Shown: piece by piece, positions 36,882 to 44,846 of the stretch
Position numbering within the stretch: position 1 is the first letter of the stretch
Layout: each line of letters opens with the position of its first letter
NCBI GenBank assembly: GCA_947293975.1
Contig: CAMYPV010000001.1
Coordinates: 1-55,683, forward strand
Source of the DNA: an uncultured Ezakiella sp.
GTDB lineage: Bacteria > Bacillota > Clostridia > Tissierellales > Peptoniphilaceae
Reading direction: 5' to 3'
Length of the DNA: 55,683 bases
Position numbers and translations under genes: made by a program
Notes under the pieces: model-generated
The model's database searches: none
What the model was told of the DNA's origin: nothing
What the model saw: only the letters and a program-made list of their open reading frames with translations

Positions 36882-37526
36882 CTATTTTTTATTTTTATAA
36901 TACAAACATAAATGAACAATCGGACATTCTCCACAAAGTGGATTCCGTGCTTTGCAGATTCTTCTGCCATGAAAAATTAAAACATGATGCATCTTTGTCC
37001 AAATATCTTTTTTTAACACCTTCATTAATGCCTGTTCAGTCGACTCCACGTCTTTCTCGTTAACAAGGCCAATGCGATTAGAAACTCTAAACACATGAGT
37101 GTCCACCGCAATTGCCGGAACCCCAAAACAATTTGATAATACAACATTTGCTGTCTTTCTACCAACGCCCGGAAGTTTAACAAGCTCATTCATCTTGTCT
37201 GGAACTTTTGAATCATAATCCTCTACCAGAATTCTACAAGTTTCCATTATGTTTTTCGCCTTTGAATTATAAAATCCAGCCGTTCTAATATAATCGATCA
37301 GTAATTCAAGACCCAAATCGATTATAGCTTCTGGAGTGTTTGCAACTTTAAAAAGTTCATTTGTAATTTTATTAACACGCACATCTGTGCATTGTGCTGA
37401 CAAAATTGTTGCTATTAACAATTCAAAAGCGGTGGTATGCACGAGTTCACATTCTGCATCATGATGATAGTCCATAAGTATATTTACAACTTCTGCTACT
37501 TCAGACTTGTTCAATTTTTTTCTCAT
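36882..37526 (-). CDS. nth: Endonuclease III (DNA glycosylase/AP lyase)
   Basis: 214 aa. Helix-hairpin-helix LPGVGRKTANVVL with the catalytic Lys, then VDTHVFRVSNR with the catalytic Asp, and a C-terminal iron-sulfur signature C-x6-C-x2-C-x5-C (CKARNPLCGECPIVHLC). It removes oxidised pyrimidines and nicks abasic sites. The ATG at 37526 overlaps the upstream DUF503 stop by four bases (ATGA); a TTG at 37532 is an alternative with better spacing to AGGAG. Confidence 0.96.
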   Translation of the reverse strand: MRKKLNKSEVAEVVNILMDYHHDAECELVHTTAFELLIATILSAQCTDVRVNKITNELFKVANTPEAIIDLGLELLIDYIRTAGFYNSKAKNIMETCRILVEDYDSKVPDKMNELVKLPGVGRKTANVVLSNCFGVPAIAVDTHVFRVSNRIGLVNEKDVESTEQALMKVLKKDIWTKMHHVLIFHGRRICKARNPLCGECPIVHLCLYYKNKK

Positions 37527-37804
37527 AACCAAAAACTCTCCTTTGATACTATGTCATAATCACAAAAATTTTCAATATAATGCAAGACATTTTCATTAAC
37601 AGAGTTCAAATGAGTGTTGCTATTTGAAACGCTTGAAAAACCAATTGTTAAAAAATCTAAATCATCTTGACTATCACATTCTGCAACAGATATATTAAAT
37701 TTATTTTTTAATTTTCTTATCAGAGACTCCCTTATGCTTCGTTTCTCTTTTAAAGAGCGAATCTCATTGAGTCTTATGACAATTTCTGTAGCTACTACTT
37801 TCAT
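37523..37804 (-). CDS. DUF503 (YlxP-like) small protein
   Basis: 93 aa. The SLKEKRSIRESLIRKLKNKFNISVAE segment is the DUF503 core (its longest contiguous part is only paraphrased by family knowledge). YlxP homologues have been linked to ribosome assembly and lie near infB/rbfA in other Firmicutes; here it instead heads the nth-pepF-cdaA-cdaR transcript. AGGTGG precedes the ATG. Function here is unproven. Confidence 0.85.
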   Translation of the reverse strand: MKVVATEIVIRLNEIRSLKEKRSIRESLIRKLKNKFNISVAECDSQDDLDFLTIGFSSVSNSNTHLNSVNENVLHYIENFCDYDIVSKESFWL

Positions 37805-37819
37805 AATCCACCTATAATT

Positions 37820-37828
37820 AGTATATCA
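37820..37828 (-). promoter_or_regulatory. Extended -10 promoter of DUF503-nth-pepF-cdaA-cdaR
   Basis: Minus strand TGATATACT, an extended -10; no good -35 is seen 17 bases upstream. It lies about 16 bases before the start codon, leaving room for the ribosome site only. Confidence 0.45.
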
Positions 37829-37850
37829 TTTAAGCCTGAAAAAATCTAGC

Positions 37851-37879
37851 TTGATTTTTTAATGCTTATATAATACAAT
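37851..37879 (+). promoter_or_regulatory. Promoter of thyX
   Basis: -35 TTGATT (37851-37856), 17-base spacer, -10 TACAAT (37874-37879), about 40 bases before the thyX ATG. Confidence 0.55.
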
Positions 37880-37917
37880 TATTGTAGATATTAATAAAAT
37901 CTATGAGGAGGTTGTAT

Positions 37918-38616
37918 ATGAAAAGTGTTTTAGATAAAGGCTATGTACGTTTAGTTGATGTAATGGGTTCAGATTTAACAGTTGTAAATGCAGCAAGAGC
38001 AAGCTACGCAAAAGAAAGCAAAGAAATGAGTGAAAGTGACGAAAAGCTAATTGCATTTTTGGCAAAGCACGATCACACATCACCATTTAGGCATGCTATG
38101 TTACAGTTTGAAATCTACGCACCACTAATGGTTGCACGTCAGTGGTGGAAATATATTATCGGCAGCTCACATTTAGAAGGTATTGGCGACACCATGAACG
38201 CATGGAACGAATCTTCCAGAAGATATGTAACAATGGAGCCAACATTCTATGTGCCAACAGAAAATGAATGGAGAGGAAAACCTGACAACAATAAACAAGG
38301 CTCAAAAGAACCTGTTGATGCAAAGTTGGGTGCTGAATTCACAGATAAATTAAACAAATATATCAAAGAAGGCGTCGACCTATACGAAGAAGCAATGGAA
38401 AGAGGCATCTGCGCCGAAGAAGCAAGACTATTCTTGCCTGCATACGGCATGTATGTTTCGTGGTATTGGACGGCAAGCCTTCAATCAGTTGCTCATTTTA
38501 TCAAGCAACGCACAGATTCACACAGCCAATTTGAAATTAGAGAATACGCCGAAGCAGTTAAAGAGCTCGCAATTGAAAAATTCCCATTAGGAATTAAAGC
38601 ATTTTTAGATTCATAA
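37918..38616 (+). CDS. thyX: Flavin-dependent thymidylate synthase ThyX, atypical motif
   Basis: 232 aa from the ATG at 37918 with AGGAGG six bases before (an in-frame ATG at 37903 overlaps this site). ThyX makes dTMP from dUMP using methylene-tetrahydrofolate, FAD and NADPH. Family text is clear: NAARASYAKES, HTSPFRHAMLQFEI, VARQWW, NESSRRYV and the C-terminal FIKQRTDSHSQFEIREYAE. The ThyX signature RHRx7S is however replaced: after RQWW the sequence reads KYIIGSSHLEGIGDTMNAW, so both RHR Args are absent and an insertion is present. It stands alone between its promoter and terminator. Confidence 0.9.
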   Translation: MKSVLDKGYVRLVDVMGSDLTVVNAARASYAKESKEMSESDEKLIAFLAKHDHTSPFRHAMLQFEIYAPLMVARQWWKYIIGSSHLEGIGDTMNAWNESSRRYVTMEPTFYVPTENEWRGKPDNNKQGSKEPVDAKLGAEFTDKLNKYIKEGVDLYEEAMERGICAEEARLFLPAYGMYVSWYWTASLQSVAHFIKQRTDSHSQFEIREYAEAVKELAIEKFPLGIKAFLDS

Positions 38617-38622
38617 ATAACT

Positions 38623-38656
38623 AACGCCATTTAATTTAAAATTAAATGGCGTTTTT
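38623..38656 (+). terminator. Terminator of thyX
   Basis: 13-bp stem AACGCCATTTAAT/ATTAAATGGCGTT with a 5-base loop and trailing T run. Confidence 0.9.
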
Positions 38657-38660
38657 ACAT

Positions 38661-38689
38661 AAAAAAATTGCGTGGACGTCCACGCAATT
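38661..38689 (-). terminator. Terminator of the flavodoxin gene
   Basis: Perfect 24-base palindrome (38666-38689, half-site AATTGCGTGGAC) followed on the minus strand by a U run. Confidence 0.88.
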
Positions 38690-38700
38690 AAATCTCTTAA

Positions 38701-39111
38701 TTAAAATGTTTTACCAAGTTCTTTGCATTCTTCTAATGCATCTGCATCTGGATAATCATATGCTTTGAGTGCAGTTACAATTTCAACACCATTTTCTTCC
38801 ATTTCAGATTTCCAGTTTTCGATCCATAGACCATCGTTCCATGCGTATGAACCAAAGATACCAACTTTTTTATCTTTTAACAAATCCATAACTGATTCGA
38901 TATATGGTCTAAATGTTAGGTCTTCGATTTCTTCATCACCTTTTGCAGGGCAACCTAATAAAACTTCGCTTGCCTCTTCAACATCTGCAACTGACGCATC
39001 GTCAACTGCTACTAATCTAACTTCTTTACCAGCTTCTTCTGCGCCTTCTTTGATAGCTTCAGCCATTGCTTCAGTGTTGCCAGTTTCTGTGTAATAAATA
39101 ATTGATAACAT
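38701..39111 (-). CDS. Flavodoxin
   Basis: 136 aa. The FMN phosphate loop TETGNTEAMA is at residues 8-17, and GSYAWNDGLWIENW gives the second flavin loop with aromatic residues. The protein is acidic and short-chain. It shuttles single electrons in place of ferredoxin and could serve the flavin-dependent ThyX or radical-SAM enzymes. AGGAGG precedes the ATG. The promoter upstream (39133-39157) looks like a sigma-B type, which fits a stress or iron-limitation role. Confidence 0.95.
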   Translation of the reverse strand: MLSIIYYTETGNTEAMAEAIKEGAEEAGKEVRLVAVDDASVADVEEASEVLLGCPAKGDEEIEDLTFRPYIESVMDLLKDKKVGIFGSYAWNDGLWIENWKSEMEENGVEIVTALKAYDYPDADALEECKELGKTF

Positions 39112-39132
39112 ATTATACCTCCTAAAAATGTT

Positions 39133-39157
39133 ATACCCAGTTTAATATTCTTTAAAC
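39133..39157 (-). promoter_or_regulatory. Sigma-B-like promoter of flavodoxin
   Basis: Minus strand GTTTAA (39152-39157), 13-base spacer, GGGTAT (39133-39138): an exact match to the Bacillus sigma-B consensus. The -35 and spacer coincide with a 20-base inverted repeat (39139-39158, arms AGTTTAA/TTAAACT). The predicted start is about 15 bases before the ATG. Confidence 0.55.
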
Positions 39158-39169
39158 TATATTAAATAT

Positions 39170-40048
39170 TTATAATCTTTCATCTCCCCAAAAGAAAATA
39201 CCAATTGCTCCACCACCTGTATGGGCACCAATATTTAAGTGAATATTAAAAAATTCTACATCTTTTATATTTTTAAATTTTTCTTGAACTTTTTCTTTTA
39301 ATAAATTTGCATTATCAAGCTCTAATGAGTGGCATATAAAAATTTTGCCATCATAGTCCACTCCACCCACAGCTTTTTCTTCTGCGATTTCTAATAAATT
39401 TTTAACTGCCGACTTAAAGCCGTGTGCTTTTTTATATGGAGTTAACTTTCCATTTTTGTCAATCGAAATTATTGGACAAATATTTAAAGCATTTCCTAAA
39501 AGCATAGAAGTTTTTGAAACTCTACCGCCACGATATAAATGAGTTAAGTTTCTAATTGTAAAAGCTCCAACACATTTTTGTATTTCGCTTTCAACAGTCT
39601 TTGCAATTTCAGCAGCACTAAGACCCTTGTCTCTTAACTCAACTGCCCTATCAAGAATCAAACCTTGACCAGATGAAACAGACAAACTATCGATTACATA
39701 TCCGTCAACATCGTATTCTGATTTTACTCTATCAAGTGCTGCTCTTGCATTTAATGTGGAGCGAGTGATACCTGTAGAAATATCTACATGCACAAAATCA
39801 TTACCACTTTCTGCAATTTCTTTAAAAAGTTCATAGTATGTTTCTTCGTTATTTTGTGATGATGTCGGCAATAATCCATCTTGCATTCTATTAAAATAAA
39901 GATCAACATCTGCACTATAATCATCAAACACAACTTCATCATCAATAATCGCAATATTTGGTACAAAAACTACATCGTTTTTATCAAAATACTCTCGATT
40001 TAAATCAACTGTTGACGTTGCTATTAATTTTACATTTTTTTCTTTCAT
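39170..40048 (-). CDS. DegV family fatty-acid-binding protein (second paralogue)
   Basis: 292 aa from the ATG at 40048 with GGAGG upstream. Core motifs: IATSTVDLNREYF, THVDISTGITRSTLNA-like region (VDISTGITRSTLNARAAL), VIDSLSVSSGQGLI. It differs from the copy at 28493-29320 in length and binding loops. It starts ten bases after the MATE stop, making a mscL-MATE-degV transcript. It probably presents a fatty acid to FakA kinase. Confidence 0.9.
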   Translation of the reverse strand: MKEKNVKLIATSTVDLNREYFDKNDVVFVPNIAIIDDEVVFDDYSADVDLYFNRMQDGLLPTSSQNNEETYYELFKEIAESGNDFVHVDISTGITRSTLNARAALDRVKSEYDVDGYVIDSLSVSSGQGLILDRAVELRDKGLSAAEIAKTVESEIQKCVGAFTIRNLTHLYRGGRVSKTSMLLGNALNICPIISIDKNGKLTPYKKAHGFKSAVKNLLEIAEEKAVGGVDYDGKIFICHSLELDNANLLKEKVQEKFKNIKDVEFFNIHLNIGAHTGGGAIGIFFWGDERL

Positions 40049-40058
40049 ACATCCTCCA

Positions 40059-41429
40059 TTATATAAATGCATCTGGATCTTGACATTCCATTTTTACTTC
40101 TTTAAATACCTTGATCAAATAATAAAATACTATTACAAAGCTCATTGAGTCACTAACGCAGTAAGCCCACCATATTCCATCAATACCAAAGAACATTGGC
40201 ATGATATAAACTGCTGGAACCAATATTAATAGCTGTCTTAATAATGACGTAAACATCGCTATTCTTGGGCGTCTTACAGCAGAGAAAAACGATGTCCCTG
40301 TGATTGCAATACCAAGTACAGGGCTTGCATACATTGACTTTCTAAGCGCCGGTACAAGATATTTAAATACTTGTGGATCTGCATCTGCTTTTAAGAATAA
40401 TAATGATATTTTTTCTGGGAAAATCATAATAATCCCAAACACAACAATTGCAATAGACGTTGCAAACATTCCACCGTACATATACGCTTCTTTTAATCTG
40501 TCATAGCTCTTTGCGCCATAATTGTATCCAATAATTGGTTGAATGCCTTGATTTATACCAAACATCGGCATAAAGAATATCGATGTGACAGAGCTTACAA
40601 TACTTAAAACCGATACTCCAAGTGCGCCGCCAATTCTATCCATCTGTATAACGATTATTGAGTTTACAACAGCGTTTGCAATATTTATAGAGAATAATGC
40701 CATCCCGTTTTCAACGATTTCGCCGACAATTTTTGGCTCAAACTTCATATACTTAGTGTCAAGATTAACAGTATGTTTTTTATCAATAAAAAATTTTAGA
40801 ACCCACGCCATTGAAGCGTATTGCGAAATAACTGTAGCAAGAGCCGCACCGCGAACGCCCATATCTAATGCATAAATAAATATAGGGTCCAAAATTATAT
40901 TCAATGCAACACCAATTAAAATTGTATTCATAGCAGATTTTGCATTGCCTTCAGCTCTTATAAAGTTATTTAAACCAAAGCCAATAATTTGAGCTGGAAA
41001 ACCATATATAACAATATCAAAATAATTTTTTGCATACTGATGATTTTCGACTGATGTTCCAAAAACTCTTAAAATTTGTTCACTAAAAATAAAAGAGCCT
41101 ACCGTAATAATTGCAGCTATCAAAGCTAGCATGGCAAAAGATGTATTTAAATACTCTTCTGCACTTTTGTGATCCTTGCGTCCAAGTGCAATACTTGTTA
41201 ATGTTGAACCACCAACTGACGCAAGCATCTGAAAACTCATTACGACAAGCATAATTGGCATAGTTATAAATACGCCACCAATTGCGATTTCACTTACCAA
41301 ATGCCCGATGAAAATTCTGTCCACGATATTATAAAGAGCATTTGCAAGCATCGCTATAATACTAGGAATAGAGAGCTTGAACACAAGAGAGCGAATGCTC
41401 TTTGTGCCAAGCCCATAGTCCTTAGTCAT
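40059..41429 (-). CDS. MATE family efflux transporter
   Basis: 456 aa with 12 predicted helices. Opening KSIRSLVFKLSIPSIIAMLANALYN is a MATE start, and the two-fold repeat is visible (ALYNIVDRIFIGHL, GINQGIQPIIGYNYGAKSYD). It exports cationic drugs or metabolites by Na+ or H+ antiport; the cargo is not readable. It overlaps the mscL stop by eight bases and has no strong own ribosome site, so translation is probably coupled. Confidence 0.93.
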   Translation of the reverse strand: MTKDYGLGTKSIRSLVFKLSIPSIIAMLANALYNIVDRIFIGHLVSEIAIGGVFITMPIMLVVMSFQMLASVGGSTLTSIALGRKDHKSAEEYLNTSFAMLALIAAIITVGSFIFSEQILRVFGTSVENHQYAKNYFDIVIYGFPAQIIGFGLNNFIRAEGNAKSAMNTILIGVALNIILDPIFIYALDMGVRGAALATVISQYASMAWVLKFFIDKKHTVNLDTKYMKFEPKIVGEIVENGMALFSINIANAVVNSIIVIQMDRIGGALGVSVLSIVSSVTSIFFMPMFGINQGIQPIIGYNYGAKSYDRLKEAYMYGGMFATSIAIVVFGIIMIFPEKISLLFLKADADPQVFKYLVPALRKSMYASPVLGIAITGTSFFSAVRRPRIAMFTSLLRQLLILVPAVYIMPMFFGIDGIWWAYCVSDSMSFVIVFYYLIKVFKEVKMECQDPDAFI

Positions 41430-41862
41430 TCAAATCAGCAGTACAATGTGGACATTTAACCGCTTCGATTGGAATTTCTGTCTTACAATATTTGCATGAC
41501 TTTGTTGTAGGTGCAGCCTCTGCGACAGGCTCATGTTTTTTAACTTTGTTAAACAATTTTACAATAATAAAAATACAAAAAGCTATAATCAAAAAGTCAA
41601 TAACATTTTGAATAAATGCACCGTATTTAAAAACAGCAGCGCCTGCTTCTTCTGCAGCTGCCAAATTTGCATAATCTTTTCCATCAAGTGCAATAAATAA
41701 ATTTGTAAAATCAATACCGCCTAATATTAAACCGATTATTGGCATAAGTATATCATTTACAAGTGATGAAACAATTTTACCAAATGCTCCACCGATGATG
41801 ACACCGACAGCCATATCAAGCACATTACCTTTGCTGATAAAATCTTTAAATTCCTTAATCAT
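41422..41862 (-). CDS. mscL: Large-conductance mechanosensitive channel MscL with zinc-ribbon tail
   Basis: 146 aa. Residues 1-100 are MscL: FKDFISKGNVLDMAVGVIIG, TM1, then TM2 and the basic KLFNKVKK. The last 30 residues form a zinc ribbon (CKYC ... CPHC), seen in some clostridial MscL proteins. It opens under membrane tension to release solutes after osmotic downshock. AGGAGG precedes the ATG at 41862. Confidence 0.96.
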   Translation of the reverse strand: MIKEFKDFISKGNVLDMAVGVIIGGAFGKIVSSLVNDILMPIIGLILGGIDFTNLFIALDGKDYANLAAAEEAGAAVFKYGAFIQNVIDFLIIAFCIFIIVKLFNKVKKHEPVAEAAPTTKSCKYCKTEIPIEAVKCPHCTADLND

Positions 41863-41894
41863 TTCTTCCTCCTTACTAAAATTCTTATATAATT

Positions 41895-41923
41895 ATTATA
41901 CCATTACACACTTCTTTTTACAA
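41895..41923 (-). promoter_or_regulatory. Promoter of mscL-MATE-degV
   Basis: Minus strand -35 TTGTAA (41918-41923), 17-base spacer ending in TGG, extended -10 TGGTATAAT (hexamer 41895-41900). Confidence 0.75.
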
Positions 41924-41931
41924 GGAAATTA

Positions 41932-41940
41932 TGTTACAAT
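41932..41940 (+). promoter_or_regulatory. Promoter of rnhA
   Basis: Extended -10 TGTTACAAT, 18 bases before the rnhA ATG; no clear -35. It is divergent from the mscL promoter, their elements lying within 45 bases. Confidence 0.45.
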
Positions 41941-41958
41941 CAATTGGGAGGATTAATA

Positions 41959-42549
41959 ATGAAATACTACGCAATAAAAAATGGCAAATCGCCCGGCATT
42001 TACACTTCATGGGATGAGGCAAAAGCACAGGTGCACGGATTTAAAGGCGCAATATATAAATCATTCAAAACAAAAGAAGAAGCAGAAAATTATATGACTG
42101 GCAGCGAAATTAAAACAGACATTGTAAATGAGGTCAGCGATAACGAAGCCATCGTTTATGTTGATGGGAGCTATTCAAAAGACAAAACATACTCATACGG
42201 CTATGTTATTATATACAATGACGAAGAAATCACAGGTTCCAAAAGATTTAACGATTCATCATATGCAGATTTTAGAAATGTTGCAGGAGAAGTTTTAGGC
42301 TCCATTGCTGCAATTGAAAAATCTATTGAGCTTGGCATCAAAAAAATATATTTACATCACGACTACACAGGCATACGCCACTGGGCATTAAAAGAATGGA
42401 AAGCAAACAACGAACTAACACAATCTTATCGCAACTTTTTTGATAAAATAAAAGACAAAATACAAGTTGAATTTATAAAAGTCGATGCACACACCGGAGT
42501 CAAATACAATGAAATGGTTGACGAACTCGCAAAAAACGCAAAACTATAA
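41959..42549 (+). CDS. rnhA: Ribonuclease H1 with N-terminal hybrid-binding (viroplasmin) domain
   Basis: 196 aa from the ATG at 41959 with GGGAGG upstream (an in-frame TTG at 41944 overlaps the site). Residues 1-45 (YYAIKNGKSPGIYTSWDEAK ... KSFKTKEEAENYM) form the RNA-DNA hybrid-binding domain. The catalytic acids follow: VDGSY, GEVLG, HHDYTG and EMVDELAK. It removes RNA from RNA-DNA hybrids such as R-loops and Okazaki primers. It is monocistronic. Confidence 0.94.
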   Translation: MKYYAIKNGKSPGIYTSWDEAKAQVHGFKGAIYKSFKTKEEAENYMTGSEIKTDIVNEVSDNEAIVYVDGSYSKDKTYSYGYVIIYNDEEITGSKRFNDSSYADFRNVAGEVLGSIAAIEKSIELGIKKIYLHHDYTGIRHWALKEWKANNELTQSYRNFFDKIKDKIQVEFIKVDAHTGVKYNEMVDELAKNAKL

Positions 42550-42565
42550 ATATAAATCATCTCAC

Positions 42566-42594
42566 AAAAAAATCACCCCGCAGGGTGATTTTTT
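42566..42594. terminator. Bidirectional terminator between rnhA and the SLH protein gene
   Basis: TCACCC/GGGTGA stem flanked by A and T runs, loop CGCA. The T run on each strand lets it serve both convergent genes. Confidence 0.88.
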
Positions 42595-44629
42595 AATTAT
42601 ATCGAATATCAATTGCAGTAATATAATATGTGCTTCCGCTCTTATACCATTCAAATCTTACATTTCTATATCCATCTACATTGTATGCATTCCAGAAATA
42701 TGTGTCACTACTACTTTCATTTTTATTATCAACTCTATATTTAACTCCAGATGGATCTCGTTTAAACACGGTTAAACTTTTGCTTAAATTATCTGATTGA
42801 GAGTAATCGACAGAAATTGCAAAATCAGAATTTCTTGAAGTTAGTGCCAAAGTTCCTGTAGCATAACCTTTTGAACTATATCCCCATCTGTTTCCTCTTC
42901 TATCGACTTCAATTTTATCTACATATCCGTTTCTCATTGTAATTCTTACATAGTCATCTTCGTCAAGATCATCAATATAGCTAGTTGATCTTCCATCGAT
43001 ATATATATCTGTTCTACTATCAATTCTTAAATCAATTGTATCTCTTGAATAACTATCACTTCTCTTTTTAGGTGATACTGTTATATAATTATCTGATCTA
43101 CGTGGATCAGTATAAATATATCCTTGGATGATTCCATCCTTTATATTTCCGAAAACTGTGGAGATATCAGTGACTTCATTATAGCTATTGAAAGTTAATT
43201 TGATTGGCGTTCCTTCTGCAATATAATTTTTTGCATTATATCCTGTAAGGTCACTAGTTTTAACTTTAGTTCCATCAATTCTTATATAATCGTCATCAAT
43301 TTTAACTGACTTTCTACTTCTGCTGTTGTTTGGATATAAATCTAAATAGTATCCTCTGTCTCTACTTGTTGAATTATAATAGTTAAAGCTAATAAATGTT
43401 CCATCTGAATATGCGTTTCCTCTCTTAGCTTCAACTTTTGTAGCTGTATCTCCAAGCATTGTTATTTTTACATCAAAGCCCTTGTCAAGATCTGAAACAT
43501 TTGCACTGCTACCATCAACTGTAATATTAGCATCTTTCAAATCAAGTTCGATTGTATTGTTTACGATTGATCCTTGAGTATATTGTATTTCGAATCTATA
43601 TGTTGAGATTACTGATGAGATTTTACCTTCTATAACTTTTTGTTCGGACTTAAAGTCGCCTTTTGTTGCAACTCCATTTGCTGAATTAAAAGTAACTTCA
43701 GCAGTCATGCCTTCTTTTATTTTACCAAACAAAGATAATTGTCCATCAATATTAACAACTGTAGTATAGTTTACATAAACAGCCTGTGCATTAGAGCCAT
43801 TATTAATCAATACAATTGATTGTTGACCTTGATCTGTAATAGCTGTAACCTTACCCTTAAATGTTTTAAGAGTATTTGATGATGGAATAACTGTTGTTGT
43901 CGTATTGGTGTTAGTGTTAGTATTAGTATTTGTAGGATTTTTTGCAATATAGTCCATTGCAATTGTAATCATCTTTGCAATACTTGCTCTGTCAATTGGA
44001 CTCGTTGGTTTAAAGTATCCGTTTCCATCCCCGTCTTTGCTTAAAATTCCAGCGTCAATAAGAGCTTGGACTTTGGTTTGAATATTTGCTGGAATTGCAC
44101 TTGTATCTTTATATGTCAATGACGCAGCAGTAACATTAACCTTCAATGCGTCTGCAAAAAATGCAGCTGTGTTTGATCTACTTACTGGTGGTCTTTTTCT
44201 AACATCTGTATCTAAAAGCATCTTTGCCTTTACAGCACCTTCCAATGTAGTCATATCATAAACACCAGCTTTTAAGCATTTTAAAATTACTGGTCTTGCC
44301 CAATCAATTCCTTTGTTACCTTGTTTTTTTACAATTTTTAATTGCGCATCTAATTCTTTGCCGAATGTTGAATTAGCTTCTTGCATTTCAGACTCAGTTA
44401 CATTTACAAGATTTCCAAGCAAACTCGAAATCTCTGTGAATGCAATTTGACCCTTAGGTCTGAATGTATTATCATCATAACCTTTTATAATACCTGCTTT
44501 TGCAGCCTTATTTACATATTGTGTGTACCATTCATCTTTAGGTACGTCTTTGAAGTTTGCAGCAAAAATGCTAACTGACATAAGTACTGTCAAAATTAAA
44601 GACATTATTATAATTAAACTTTTTCTCAT
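42593..44629 (-). CDS. SLH-domain surface protein
   Basis: 678 aa. A signal peptide (1-24, cleavage after SIFAA) is followed by three SLH repeats (about 25-75, 95-160, 170-230); the first reads FKDVPKDEWYTQYVNKAA, the third ends IDRASIAKMI. A Thr/Asn linker with a TNTNTNT run follows at about 235-250. The remaining 420 residues are beta-rich repeats with recurring (V/I)(K/D)GxxV and GY/DY motifs that I do not recognise. SLH domains bind pyruvylated wall polymers, so the protein is anchored outside the cell. AGGAGG precedes the ATG. Confidence 0.9.
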   Translation of the reverse strand: MRKSLIIIMSLILTVLMSVSIFAANFKDVPKDEWYTQYVNKAAKAGIIKGYDDNTFRPKGQIAFTEISSLLGNLVNVTESEMQEANSTFGKELDAQLKIVKKQGNKGIDWARPVILKCLKAGVYDMTTLEGAVKAKMLLDTDVRKRPPVSRSNTAAFFADALKVNVTAASLTYKDTSAIPANIQTKVQALIDAGILSKDGDGNGYFKPTSPIDRASIAKMITIAMDYIAKNPTNTNTNTNTNTTTTVIPSSNTLKTFKGKVTAITDQGQQSIVLINNGSNAQAVYVNYTTVVNIDGQLSLFGKIKEGMTAEVTFNSANGVATKGDFKSEQKVIEGKISSVISTYRFEIQYTQGSIVNNTIELDLKDANITVDGSSANVSDLDKGFDVKITMLGDTATKVEAKRGNAYSDGTFISFNYYNSTSRDRGYYLDLYPNNSRSRKSVKIDDDYIRIDGTKVKTSDLTGYNAKNYIAEGTPIKLTFNSYNEVTDISTVFGNIKDGIIQGYIYTDPRRSDNYITVSPKKRSDSYSRDTIDLRIDSRTDIYIDGRSTSYIDDLDEDDYVRITMRNGYVDKIEVDRRGNRWGYSSKGYATGTLALTSRNSDFAISVDYSQSDNLSKSLTVFKRDPSGVKYRVDNKNESSSDTYFWNAYNVDGYRNVRFEWYKSGSTYYITAIDIRYN

Positions 44630-44696
44630 CTTAATCCTCCTTACGAAAAATTTTAACTTATTTGATTATATCAAAATCGCAAGTCTTTCTCTTTAT

Positions 44697-44725
44697 ATTC
44701 TACAACAAAAAAGCATTAAACACAA
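44697..44725 (-). promoter_or_regulatory. Promoter of the large SLH protein gene
   Basis: Minus strand -35 TTGTGT (44720-44725), 17-base spacer, -10 TAGAAT (44697-44702). A second extended -10, TGATATAAT (hexamer 44665-44670), lies closer to the gene. Confidence 0.55.
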
Positions 44726-44797
44726 CGATTTTTGTATTACAGTTGTTTTACATTTATCCTTTTAATATTACATTTGTATTAAATATAGAGAATTCTA

Positions 44798-44826
44798 TTG
44801 CACCTAGCTAAAAAAAAGTATATGAT
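44798..44826 (+). promoter_or_regulatory. Promoter of the small SLH protein gene
   Basis: -35 TTGCAC (44798-44803), 17-base spacer, -10 TATGAT (44821-44826). The predicted start is close to the ribosome site of the gene at 44847. Confidence 0.55.
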
Positions 44827-44846
44827 AAACGTAAGTGAGGGATTAT

